Shown piece after piece: positions 1-5,718 of a DNA stretch of 5,718 bases. How positions within the stretch are numbered: the first letter of the stretch is position 1; each line of letters starts with the position of its first letter. The translations under genes were made by a program, and so were the position numbers. The notes beneath the pieces were generated by a model. The model had not been told where the DNA came from. It ran no database searches and saw only the letters and a list, made by a program, of their open reading frames with translations. The stretch is from positions 1 to 5,718 of the forward strand of contig JADFVC010000042.1 in NCBI GenBank assembly GCA_015222355.1. The letters run 5' to 3'. Source of the DNA: Chloroflexota bacterium. GTDB lineage: Bacteria > Desulfobacterota > Desulfuromonadia > Desulfuromonadales > Geopsychrobacteraceae.

Positions 1-36
1 AACCTGATCTTTATAAGTTTTTTTGACAATTGGCAT
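1..36 (-). CDS. GntR-family (FadR-type) transcriptional regulator, N-terminal fragment
   Basis: An ATG at 36 opens a frame that stays open to the window edge and reads MPIVKKTYKDQV. Many FadR-subfamily GntR regulators begin this way: a short basic lead, then a Y-x-x-V pattern that starts the first helix of the winged helix-turn-helix domain. An AAGGAG ribosome-binding site lies at 53-48, 11 bases upstream of the ATG. Further upstream are a sigma70-like promoter and a perfect palindrome, the arrangement expected of a self-regulating repressor. The gene follows the hybrid kinase on the same strand after about 140 bases, but with its own promoter. Only 12 codons are visible, so the family call rests on a short match plus context. 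The ligand-binding domain and the regulated pathway cannot be seen. Confidence 0.55.
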   Translation of the reverse strand, partial: MPIVKKTYKDQV

Positions 37-56
37 AACCGTCCCAGCTCCTTCTC

Positions 57-82
57 GATGTCTAATGTCGACATTAGACATC
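57..82. promoter_or_regulatory. 26-bp perfect palindrome, probable repressor operator
   Basis: Every base from 57 to 82 matches its partner about a centre between 69 and 70, with no mismatch and no spacer. The core is TGTCGACA, flanked by TAA/TTA and a second outer TGTC/GACA pair. The FadR-subfamily GntR operator pattern, roughly yGTM-KAC around a short centre, fits this core. The palindrome covers the -10 and probable start-site region of the promoter driving the GntR-like gene, 20 bases before its start codon. Bound protein would block RNA polymerase, so autorepression is the simplest reading. The identity of the binding protein is inferred from position. Confidence 0.65.
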
Positions 83-99
83 TGCGGAATAAAAGTCAA
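71..99 (-). promoter_or_regulatory. sigma70-like promoter for the GntR-like gene
   Basis: On the minus strand a -35 box TTGACT lies at 99-94. With a 17-base spacer the -10 would be TAATGT (76-71). With 15 bases it would be TCTAAT (78-73), which matches the consensus better but is spaced poorly. Either -10 falls inside the 26-bp palindrome. The region 83-179, between this promoter and the hybrid kinase stop, shows no clear intrinsic terminator and no gene, so read-through from the kinase is possible. Confidence 0.45.
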
Positions 100-179
100 G
101 CAAGGAGAGATAAAATTTTGCGGTCGTGAAAGTAGCATCTGGATCGTTTCGGGTGTTTCTGAATGGAGCAACCTACGTC

Positions 180-2321
180 CTAAAGTTTTTGCATGATATT
201 CTGTAAGGCCGATATCTGATAAGGCTTCTGGACGAAGCCGAGTAACCCTTTGCCGACAAATTTCTGTGCGACTTCCTGCTCGTTGTAGCCACTGCTCATA
301 ATCACTTTCACGTTCGGGTCGAGGCGGCGCAATTCACGGAACGCTTCTTCTCCATCCATATGCGGCATGGTCAAGTCCATCAGAACCAGCTTGATGTCTG
401 TTTGGTGCTGTTTGTATACGGTCACTGCTTCTCGGCCATCGGCCGCGGTGAGAACTGTGAAGCCGAAGGTTTCAAGCATGTTTTTACCCACCTCACGTAA
501 CAACTCTTCGTCATCCACAACCAGGGCAAGGCCGGTCATTTGCAGTTGTGCCTTACTTTCTGCTTGAACAGCGGTTGTGGCCGGTAATTCAGAAACAGGC
601 AGGAGAACTTTGAATGTCGTCCCTCTGCCGAGTTCACTATAAACTTTGATGGTCCCTTTATGTCCGCGGATAATGCCGAGAACAGCAGACATGCCAAGAC
701 CGCGGCCGGTAAATTTGGTGGTAAAAAAAGGATCAAAGATATTGGCAGATGTTTCCGGGGCCATGCCGCAACCGTTGTCCGTCACTTCGACAAACACGTA
801 GCTTCCGGCCGGCTGATTTTCATCCAACCAGTCTTCCCGCAGATAGTTCTGAGCGCATTCCATGACTCCGGTGGACAGGTTAATCACCCCGCTTTTGTCG
901 CCGATGGCATCTGAAGCGTTAATCACCAGATTCATGATAATCTGGCGTATCTGGGTTGCATCCGCCTCTACATTTGGCAGTTGTTCGTCAAGTTTGTAGC
1001 GAAGGACGGATTTTTTAGAGATGGAAACGGAAAGCATGTACTCCATCTCCTGAATGATTTTTGTGAGACTCAGCGGTTCAATAACGAATTTCCCTTTGCC
1101 TGAGTAGGCCAGCATCTGGTTGGTCAGCTCGGCCGCTTTTTCTGCGGCCAGCTTTATCTGCCGGATGTTTTTGGTGACCGGAGTCCCTTTGGCTAAACCA
1201 CGCTCAGCAAGCTCACTGTGACCGAGGATGGCCATCAGGATATTGTTGAAATCGTGGGCGATGCCGCCGGCCAGGACACCGAGACTTTCAAGCTTTTGCG
1301 TGTGCAGCAGTTGCTTTTCCAGCTGTTGCTGCTTTTCCTGCATCTGAACGCGCTCCGTGATGTCTCGTGCTGCCGATAAAACGTATGTGTCCCCTTGCCA
1401 TTCCAGGACTGTCGCGCTGATCTCAACCGGGAATATTTGTCCGGATTTCTTTATGTGTCTGATTTCATAGACTAAATGACCTGTTTCCAGAAGCTGCTGT
1501 GCATCCCCCGATGCGCGGTGTTTCTGAAGGTCGTCCGGCAGAGAAATATCGAGAGGGCTGAGGCGTAAAAATTCTTCCCGCGTATAGCCATAATGACGGA
1601 TCGCCCGTTCATTGACCTCTGAAAATGTGAACCTTCCATCTGCCTTGACCTGCTGAAGAAAAACGGCATCGTTTTGATTGTCCATCAGGCTTCGATATTT
1701 CAATTCACTTTCAGCCCGTGCTTCTTCCGCGACGGTCCTGGCCGCAATCTGCTTTTTTAAGTTATCAACTGTTTTGCTCAATGCGCTTGATCGTGAATCC
1801 AAAGCCTGTGTCAGTGTTTTTTGCCGCAGGTAGAGCCGGATCATTTGCACCAAAAGTAATGTGAAAACCAGAATAACCACCGCGAAAATCGTCGCGATCC
1901 GGGTTGTGCGCTGATAAACACTGTCCAGGCTGACCAGTAGCTTAAGGGTTGCTGTGCCCCGGTACGAATAAAGAATATCCTCTTCAATGGCCAATGAATG
2001 GGCCGGGGTTGAGTCCCATTGATATGCGCCTAAGATAAAACCGTTTTTCGTCGTCAGGACGACTTTTGCAATGTTCTCGCTGTGGGACTTACCCCACTTT
2101 CGCAACAGGGATTCGACCGTTGAGTAATTTTTATTCTGTAATTCATCTTGGATAAGGGAATGCAGAAAAAGGATGTTTTTTTTCGAAATACTGTTGATTT
2201 CAGCCACCTGGGAATCATGCAGATGGCTCACGGAACTCCAGGCAACAATAATCTGCATGGCAAGAACCAACACTAGCAACAGCCAGTAATTGACGTTGCC
2301 GGAACATCGTTGGACGGTCAT
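180..2321 (-). CDS. membrane-bound PAS hybrid sensor histidine kinase with C-terminal receiver
   Basis: The 713-residue protein is a complete hybrid kinase of the inner membrane. A first membrane helix spans about residues 12-30, a periplasmic loop about 31-140, and a second helix about 141-161. A coiled linker leads to a PAS domain (about 205-325). The HisKA domain has phospho-acceptor His356 in AGGIAHDFNN. The ATPase domain shows the N box MNLVINASDA (463-472), the G1 motif DNGCGM (515-520) and the G2 motif GRGLGMS (539-545). The receiver (about 598-713) keeps the acidic pair Asp603/Asp604, phospho-acceptor Asp649, Ser676 or Ser677, and Lys699, so it should be active. No output domain follows, so signal must pass to a separate protein or feed back on the kinase. 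The ATG overlaps the stop of the binding-protein gene as ATGA (2321-2318), which suggests coupled translation. The ligand is unknown; the upstream binding protein is the likely sensor partner. Confidence 0.93.
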   Translation of the reverse strand: MTVQRCSGNVNYWLLLVLVLAMQIIVAWSSVSHLHDSQVAEINSISKKNILFLHSLIQDELQNKNYSTVESLLRKWGKSHSENIAKVVLTTKNGFILGAYQWDSTPAHSLAIEEDILYSYRGTATLKLLVSLDSVYQRTTRIATIFAVVILVFTLLLVQMIRLYLRQKTLTQALDSRSSALSKTVDNLKKQIAARTVAEEARAESELKYRSLMDNQNDAVFLQQVKADGRFTFSEVNERAIRHYGYTREEFLRLSPLDISLPDDLQKHRASGDAQQLLETGHLVYEIRHIKKSGQIFPVEISATVLEWQGDTYVLSAARDITERVQMQEKQQQLEKQLLHTQKLESLGVLAGGIAHDFNNILMAILGHSELAERGLAKGTPVTKNIRQIKLAAEKAAELTNQMLAYSGKGKFVIEPLSLTKIIQEMEYMLSVSISKKSVLRYKLDEQLPNVEADATQIRQIIMNLVINASDAIGDKSGVINLSTGVMECAQNYLREDWLDENQPAGSYVFVEVTDNGCGMAPETSANIFDPFFTTKFTGRGLGMSAVLGIIRGHKGTIKVYSELGRGTTFKVLLPVSELPATTAVQAESKAQLQMTGLALVVDDEELLREVGKNMLETFGFTVLTAADGREAVTVYKQHQTDIKLVLMDLTMPHMDGEEAFRELRRLDPNVKVIMSSGYNEQEVAQKFVGKGLLGFVQKPYQISALQNIMQKL

Positions 2322-3202
2322 TTGAGAGTACTCTCTTCGGCTAACCTTTCGATAACGGTACGCAGGCCGTCATAGGCCTCGTCTTCAACCGGCACAAAGC
2401 CTGTCAGCGTAGATTTTATCGCTTGCATGATGTGCTGTCCGGAGTTCGTTTTGCTGAGCTGCCAGAGAGCCTTCCGAAGCTTCTTGATGGTGCCGGCGGA
2501 GAGGTTTGCCCGGGCGACAAAAAGATGCTCAGGAGCAGCCGGTGTGCGGGCCAGTTCCTTCAGCCCCCGGTGTCGATAAAGTTGGTAAACAGATTCCTTG
2601 ACCGCTCCGGCTTCAAAATCTCCGGTGAGGACCGCCAATGCGACATTTTCATGGGTTTTGAGCATTTGGTAGTTGTTTTCTTTGATGATTGCCGGATTTT
2701 CTTTCAGCAACAGAAAAGTCGGAAGAATATAGCCCATGGTTGAATGGATATCCACAAAAGCAAACTCACCAAATTCCAGGTCTGCAAGTTTTTCACTTGG
2801 GTTGTCTTGCCGAGTAATGATGATCCCCCTGAAAAACGGCGTCCCGTCGGTTTCCTGACAGGCCAGAAGCGGTTTGTTGCCATATTTATCCACCATCCGA
2901 ACATACTGGACCGGGCCGAGGTAAGCGATGTCGAGCTTATCCCTGCCGACCGCATCAATATGCTCGGCATAGCTTGAGCCCACCCGGACAACAACGGGCA
3001 TATTGAGTTCTTTACTCAAATATTCAGCCAGCGGGGTAAATTTTTCTTCGAGAATCGTTACGGTATGAAAAGGATGGATTCCAAGAATCAGCTGATCGTG
3101 GCTAAGGGCCGTCTCACCGGTGCAACATAGCAGCAGGGCTGCGCTCAGCAGAACGTACGCAGAACAGAGTCTTTTCAATGTGCCGAAGAAAATCAACGTC
3201 AT
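2318..3202 (-). CDS. PhnD-like periplasmic substrate-binding protein, probable sensor partner of the hybrid kinase
   Basis: The product is 294 residues from the ATG at 3202. An in-frame TTG at 3208 is possible, but the AGGAGAGG at 3217-3210 sits well for the ATG. A basic start and a hydrophobic stretch (about residues 8-28) form a signal peptide, so the mature protein is periplasmic. The body matches the phosphate/phosphonate/phosphite-binding (PhnD) fold: an early segment LGIHPFHTV, then FTPLAEYLSKEL, then DIAYLGPVQYV (about 91-101), then the STxG-type ligand loop DIHSTMGYILP (about 151-161), and the GAVKES stretch near 199. One cysteine (Cys115) remains outside the signal region. No permease or ATPase is adjacent; instead the stop overlaps the start of a kinase with a periplasmic loop. 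AioX and ArrX, PhnD-like partners of arsenic-sensing kinases, are precedents for such a pair, but nothing here proves arsenic or any other ligand. Confidence 0.85.
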   Translation of the reverse strand: MTLIFFGTLKRLCSAYVLLSAALLLCCTGETALSHDQLILGIHPFHTVTILEEKFTPLAEYLSKELNMPVVVRVGSSYAEHIDAVGRDKLDIAYLGPVQYVRMVDKYGNKPLLACQETDGTPFFRGIIITRQDNPSEKLADLEFGEFAFVDIHSTMGYILPTFLLLKENPAIIKENNYQMLKTHENVALAVLTGDFEAGAVKESVYQLYRHRGLKELARTPAAPEHLFVARANLSAGTIKKLRKALWQLSKTNSGQHIMQAIKSTLTGFVPVEDEAYDGLRTVIERLAEESTLK

Positions 3203-3209
3203 GATCAAG

Positions 3210-3217
3210 CCTCTCCT
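3210..3217 (-). promoter_or_regulatory. ribosome-binding site that decides the binding-protein start
   Basis: AGGAGAGG on the minus strand ends 7 bases before the ATG at 3202 and only 1 base before the TTG at 3208. This spacing favours the ATG and a 294-residue product. Confidence 0.6.
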
Positions 3218-3218
3218 G

Positions 3219-3244
3219 GGAGCCTGTTGGACTTAACAGGCTCC
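3219..3244 (-). other. intercistronic stem-loop between asnS and the binding-protein gene
   Basis: Arms 3219-3228 and 3235-3244 pair perfectly over 10 bp (GGAGCCTGTT with AACAGGCTCC) around a 6-base loop. The stem starts on the last base of the asnS TAG stop codon and ends just before the ribosome-binding site of the next gene. On the minus strand it is preceded by a run of T but followed by CAGGAG, so the U-tract of an intrinsic terminator is missing. On the plus strand it is followed by TAAAAA, again not a U-tract. It may protect or divide the mRNA, or attenuate transcription with another factor. Confidence 0.7.
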
Positions 3245-4632
3245 TAAAAACGGGCATGTCCCGGAGTTCTGGGGAAGGGGATAACGTCGCGGATATTCTC
3301 CATGCCGGTGATATACATCAGCAACCGTTCAAAGCCGAGCCCGAACCCGGCATGGGGACAACTCCCCCAACGACGGATATCGAGATACCAGTCGAGGTGT
3401 TCTGCAGCGATCCCGCATTCAGCCATCCGTGCCTGCAACACATCAAGCCGCTCTTCACGCTGGCTCCCGCCGATAAGTTCACCGACCCGCGGCACCAGCA
3501 GATCCATCGCCGCGACGGTTTTCTGATCATCATTCAAACGCATGTAAAAAGCCTTGATCCGGGTCGGATAATCGGTGACGAAGACCGGTCCACGAAAAAT
3601 CTGCTCGGTCAGATAGCGCTCATGCTCCGATTGCAGGTCACAACCCCACTCGACGGGAAATTCAAATGTTTGCCCTGACTTCTGTAGACGTTCAATCGCT
3701 TCGGTGTAGCTGATGGTTTGAAACTCGGCGGTGGCCAGCGCTTCCAGTTTGTCGATCAGACCTTTTTCGATGCGCTGATTGAAAAAATCGAGATCCTCCC
3801 GGCAATTTTCCAAAGCGTAAACTACCAGGTAGCGGAGAAAATCCTCACCCAGTCGACAGTTGTCGACCAGATCAGCAAAGGCGATCTCCGGTTCAATCAT
3901 CCAGAATTCAGCCGCGTGCCGACTGGTGTTGGAGTTTTCCGCACGGAAGGTCGGGCCGAAGGTATAGATATCGGAAAACGCCGTGGCAAACAGCTCCCCC
4001 TGCAATTGGCCGCTGACCGTCAATCCGGTCCGCTCAGCGAAAAAATCCCTGGACCAGTCGACTTGACCATTCTGTCGCGGAGGATTGGCCGGGTCGAGGG
4101 TCGAGACACGGAACATCTCCCCCGCCCCTTCGCAATCGTTGACGGTGATAATCGGCGTCTGCACATAGAGGAAACCGCGTTCCTGAAAAAATTTATGGAC
4201 CGCAAAAGAAAGTGCACTACGCATGCGAAAAACCGCGCCAAAGGTATTGGAGCGGGGGCGCAGGTGAGCGATGGAACGCAGAAACTCGAAAGAGTGGCGC
4301 TTTTTCTGCAGCGGGAACGTCTCATCCGCGTCGCCCAGCAGGGTCGCCTCACGGACTTGCAGCTCCCACTTTTGCCCGGCTGCCGGCGATTCGACCAGAT
4401 GACCGTTGACAATCAGGCAGGCGCCGGTCCCGACCCGTGAAAGCTGCTCATAGTTGCTTAACTGCGGATCAAGCACAAGTTGCAAAGAGGCAAAGCATGA
4501 CCCGTCATTTAAAGCAATGAAACTGACCTCCTTGCCCCTTCGAACTGAACGAACCCAGCCCTTGACACAGAACTCCACCGCATTTTCAGCCTGTACGACC
4601 TGCCTAATTGCTGTCCTTGCAAGGATTTTCAT
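3244..4632 (-). CDS. asnS: asparaginyl-tRNA synthetase (class IIb)
   Basis: AsnRS activates asparagine with ATP and charges tRNA-Asn in the cytoplasm. From the ATG at 4632 the protein has 462 residues, close to the 466 of the E. coli enzyme, and it aligns by eye over its whole length. An N-terminal OB-fold anticodon-binding domain (about 15-100, with [12 protein letters not shown] and ALNDGSCF) is followed by the class II catalytic core. Visible signatures are [16 protein letters not shown], the [13 protein letters not shown] segment, motif 2 [16 protein letters not shown] (about 229-244), [13 protein letters not shown], motif 3 [15 protein letters not shown] (about 429-443) and the C-terminal [18 protein letters not shown] at 4644 would add four residues, but GGGAG at 4642-4638 is well placed for the ATG. 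The gene starts inside the tail of the hemerythrin remnant. Its presence means the cell can charge tRNA-Asn directly. It looks intact. Confidence 0.97.
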   Translation of the reverse strand: MKILARTAIRQVVQAENAVEFCVKGWVRSVRRGKEVSFIALNDGSCFASLQLVLDPQLSNYEQLSRVGTGACLIVNGHLVESPAAGQKWELQVREATLLGDADETFPLQKKRHSFEFLRSIAHLRPRSNTFGAVFRMRSALSFAVHKFFQERGFLYVQTPIITVNDCEGAGEMFRVSTLDPANPPRQNGQVDWSRDFFAERTGLTVSGQLQGELFATAFSDIYTFGPTFRAENSNTSRHAAEFWMIEPEIAFADLVDNCRLGEDFLRYLVVYALENCREDLDFFNQRIEKGLIDKLEALATAEFQTISYTEAIERLQKSGQTFEFPVEWGCDLQSEHERYLTEQIFRGPVFVTDYPTRIKAFYMRLNDDQKTVAAMDLLVPRVGELIGGSQREERLDVLQARMAECGIAAEHLDWYLDIRRWGSCPHAGFGLGFERLLMYITGMENIRDVIPFPRTPGHARF

Positions 4633-4637
4633 TCCGT

Positions 4638-4642
4638 CTCCC
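4638..4642 (-). promoter_or_regulatory. ribosome-binding site deciding the asnS start
   Basis: GGGAG lies 5 bases upstream of the ATG at 4632 on the minus strand. It overlaps the alternative TTG codon at 4644, which has no such site at a proper distance, so the ATG is the better start. Confidence 0.65.
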
Positions 4643-4666
4643 AAGGTATTGATGTCCGAAATATCC

Positions 4667-4699
4667 GGATAAGCTTTGATGATTCCGTATTTTTGTCAA
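4667..4699 (-). promoter_or_regulatory. possible asnS promoter (consensus -35, weak -10)
   Basis: A perfect TTGACA lies at 4699-4694 on the minus strand, about 60 bases before the asnS start. At a 17-base spacing the -10 would be AAGCTT, a poor match; TTATCC (4672-4667) is better but 21 bases away. The site falls in the part of the hemerythrin-like frame that no longer resembles hemerythrin, as expected if the original asnS upstream region begins here. Confidence 0.3.
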
Positions 4700-4796
4700 G
4701 AACTGCAAACCCGTTCCGAGCAACTTTTTATGTTCATTATCAAGAGCAACAATTCCGGTTTCATAAACTTTTTTCCAGGCGATAACAGGCATAAAC

Positions 4797-5718
4797 TTAA
4801 CCGTCCTCCCTTTTTAAAGGCAGATAGAGACTGAAGCAACTCCCTTCCCCCGGCTTTGAAGTCACTGTCAGCCGGCCCCTGTGATTCTCAACAACAATGA
4901 AGTAGGCCACGGACAAGCCCAGTCCAGTGCCGATACCAACCTCCTTGGTGGTATAAAAAGGCTCAAAAACCCGCTTAAGGGTGGTTTCATCCATTCCCGG
5001 GCCATTATCTTCTACTTGCAGGCAAACCTGCTCTGCCTGCATAAAAATCCTCACACGGATCTCCGCATCTTCGCTTTTCCGGGCAAACGCCTGCGCGGCA
5101 TTTTTCAGCAGATTGAGAATGACCTGTTGAATCTGCCCGGGTTCACAGGGCACATCGGGAACCGGCTGAAAATCACGGACAATCCGGATTGTCCGGAAAT
5201 CGTAATGAAGTTTCATGTCGTAATCACTGGCAGCCAGTTCGATTGTTTTTTCCAGCAAATCGACCAGCGAGCAGGGAATAAATTCGGAGCAACTTTTACG
5301 ACTGAAACTGAGCATATTTTCTATGATCCGCGCCGCTCGCTGTCCGGCGCTGCTAATCGACTGAATCATCTGGTCAAAACCGCGCAATCGGGTGTATTCG
5401 GCAACTTGCTCGATGCTCATCCACAACTCTTCGGCAGTCCGCCGATTTTTATCCAGAGATGGTGACAACCGACTCCCCATCACTTGAACATTCTGCAAAA
5501 TCACCGCCAGCGGATTATTGATTTCGTGAGCCATCCCGGCCGCCAGGCTGCCGACTGAGAGCATCTTTTCCGACTGCATCATGATATCCTCGATCTGGGC
5601 CTTTTCGGTCACATCATCGATATGGATCACCAAACCGCTGCTCCCTTCCAGACTCAGTGGATAAATCAGCAGATTGAAATAACGTGTGTTCCCCTGCCAC
5701 ACACCCGGGATCTTCTGC
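4797..5718 (-). CDS. PAS-containing sensor histidine kinase, C-terminal part (5' end outside window)
   Basis: The frame is open to the right edge. A GTG at 5702 is available, but the sequence before it (QKIPGV) continues the same frame, and the first visible residues belong to the end of a PAS domain (WQGNTRYFNLLIYPL to VIHIDDVTEKA), so the true start lies outside. Counting from the GTG, the HisKA domain carries phospho-acceptor His59 in LAAGMAHEINNPLAVI. The ATPase domain shows the N box QVILNLLKNAAQAF (193-206), the G1 motif DNGPGMD (232-238), the F box VFEPFYTTK (245-253) and the G2 motif GTGLGLS (258-264). There is no receiver after the ATPase domain; the protein ends KREDG. The core is complete and should be catalytically competent. 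The hemerythrin remnant follows after 4 bases, so the two once probably formed an operon. The signal and the partner regulator cannot be seen. Confidence 0.93.
   Translation of the reverse strand, partial: QKIPGVWQGNTRYFNLLIYPLSLEGSSGLVIHIDDVTEKAQIEDIMMQSEKMLSVGSLAAGMAHEINNPLAVILQNVQVMGSRLSPSLDKNRRTAEELWMSIEQVAEYTRLRGFDQMIQSISSAGQRAARIIENMLSFSRKSCSEFIPCSLVDLLEKTIELAASDYDMKLHYDFRTIRIVRDFQPVPDVPCEPGQIQQVILNLLKNAAQAFARKSEDAEIRVRIFMQAEQVCLQVEDNGPGMDETTLKRVFEPFYTTKEVGIGTGLGLSVAYFIVVENHRGRLTVTSKPGEGSCFSLYLPLKREDG

Larger units (their letters stand above)
4604..4792 (-). pseudogene. bacteriohemerythrin remnant, 3'-truncated
   Basis: Bacteriohemerythrins are about 130-residue four-helix proteins that bind oxygen at a di-iron site. 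This 62-codon frame starts MPVIAWKKVYETGIVALDNE followed by HKKL, the standard hemerythrin opening with Trp6, the GIxxxDxEH signature and the first iron-ligand histidine (His21). After about codon 24 the resemblance stops. The rest lacks the HxxxE and HxxxH ligand pairs, and the frame ends in TAG inside asnS, read in another frame. Neither of the other frames restores a hemerythrin, so a deletion or replacement is more likely than a frameshift. The ATG lies 4 bases after the kinase stop, with GGGAGG about 12 bases upstream, so the gene was probably cotranslated with that kinase. A short peptide could still be made, but it could not hold a di-iron site. Confidence 0.75.

Noticed and set aside
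23..28. Plus-strand TTGACA as a -35 promoter box
   Set aside because: No -10 follows at 15-19 bases, and the bases are codons of the minus-strand GntR-like gene.
2324..2335. 12-bp palindrome GAGAGTACTCTC at the end of the binding-protein gene as an operator
   Set aside because: It is made of the last coding codons (Glu-Ser-Thr-Leu), is short and has no promoter beside it.
3120..3190. Binding protein as a lipoprotein
   Set aside because: The two cysteines at the end of the hydrophobic stretch are preceded by LLL, not by the small residues expected of a lipobox, so ordinary signal-peptide cleavage is more likely.
3219..3244. Intrinsic terminator after asnS
   Set aside because: The stem is strong, but no run of T follows it on either strand; the T-run lies on the 5' side for the minus strand.
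3718..4440. 240-codon plus-strand open frame
   Set aside because: It lies wholly antisense to asnS, whose protein is unmistakable; it shows no recognisable domain and no ribosome-binding site.
4604..4792. Complete hemerythrin hidden by a simple frameshift
   Set aside because: Neither other minus-strand frame after codon 24 shows helix sequence or the missing His/Glu ligands, and asnS begins within about 90 bases.
4881..5465. 194-codon plus-strand open frame
   Set aside because: It is antisense to the conserved kinase core and has no recognisable domain.

Overview
The window reads almost entirely on the minus strand. Transcription order therefore runs from high to low coordinates: a sensor kinase (5' end off the window), a broken hemerythrin gene, asnS, a PhnD-like periplasmic binding protein, a membrane hybrid histidine kinase, and the first codons of a GntR-type regulator that leaves at the left edge. 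Two-component kinases of the HDFNN and HEINNP types, a bacteriohemerythrin remnant, a lone PhnD-like binding protein and moderate GC suggest a Gram-negative anaerobic or microaerophilic bacterium. A member of the Desulfuromonadia or a related deltaproteobacterial lineage is my guess; this is an inference from gene style, not a demonstrated assignment.

Region by region: 4797-5718 encodes the end of a PAS domain plus a HisKA/HATPase kinase core. Four bases after its stop, 4792-4604 begins like a bacteriohemerythrin but keeps only about 24 recognisable codons. asnS (4632-3244) encodes a full-length asparaginyl-tRNA synthetase. A perfect 10-bp stem-loop lies between asnS and the next gene. The binding protein (3202-2318) overlaps the hybrid kinase (2321-180) by an ATGA, so the two are very likely translationally coupled. 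The left 100 bases hold a promoter, a perfect 26-bp palindrome and the start of a gene whose first 12 codons look like a FadR-type GntR regulator.

How the genes may work together: the binding protein and hybrid kinase form a plausible sensing pair, in which a secreted ligand-binding protein reports to the periplasmic loop of the kinase. No ABC permease or ATPase lies beside them, so transport is not the obvious role. The kinase carries its own receiver domain, but no DNA-binding response regulator is visible. The GntR-like gene probably represses itself through the palindrome over its promoter. asnS is a housekeeping gene placed between two signalling modules, with the hemerythrin remnant just upstream, which suggests a past deletion or rearrangement at that junction.
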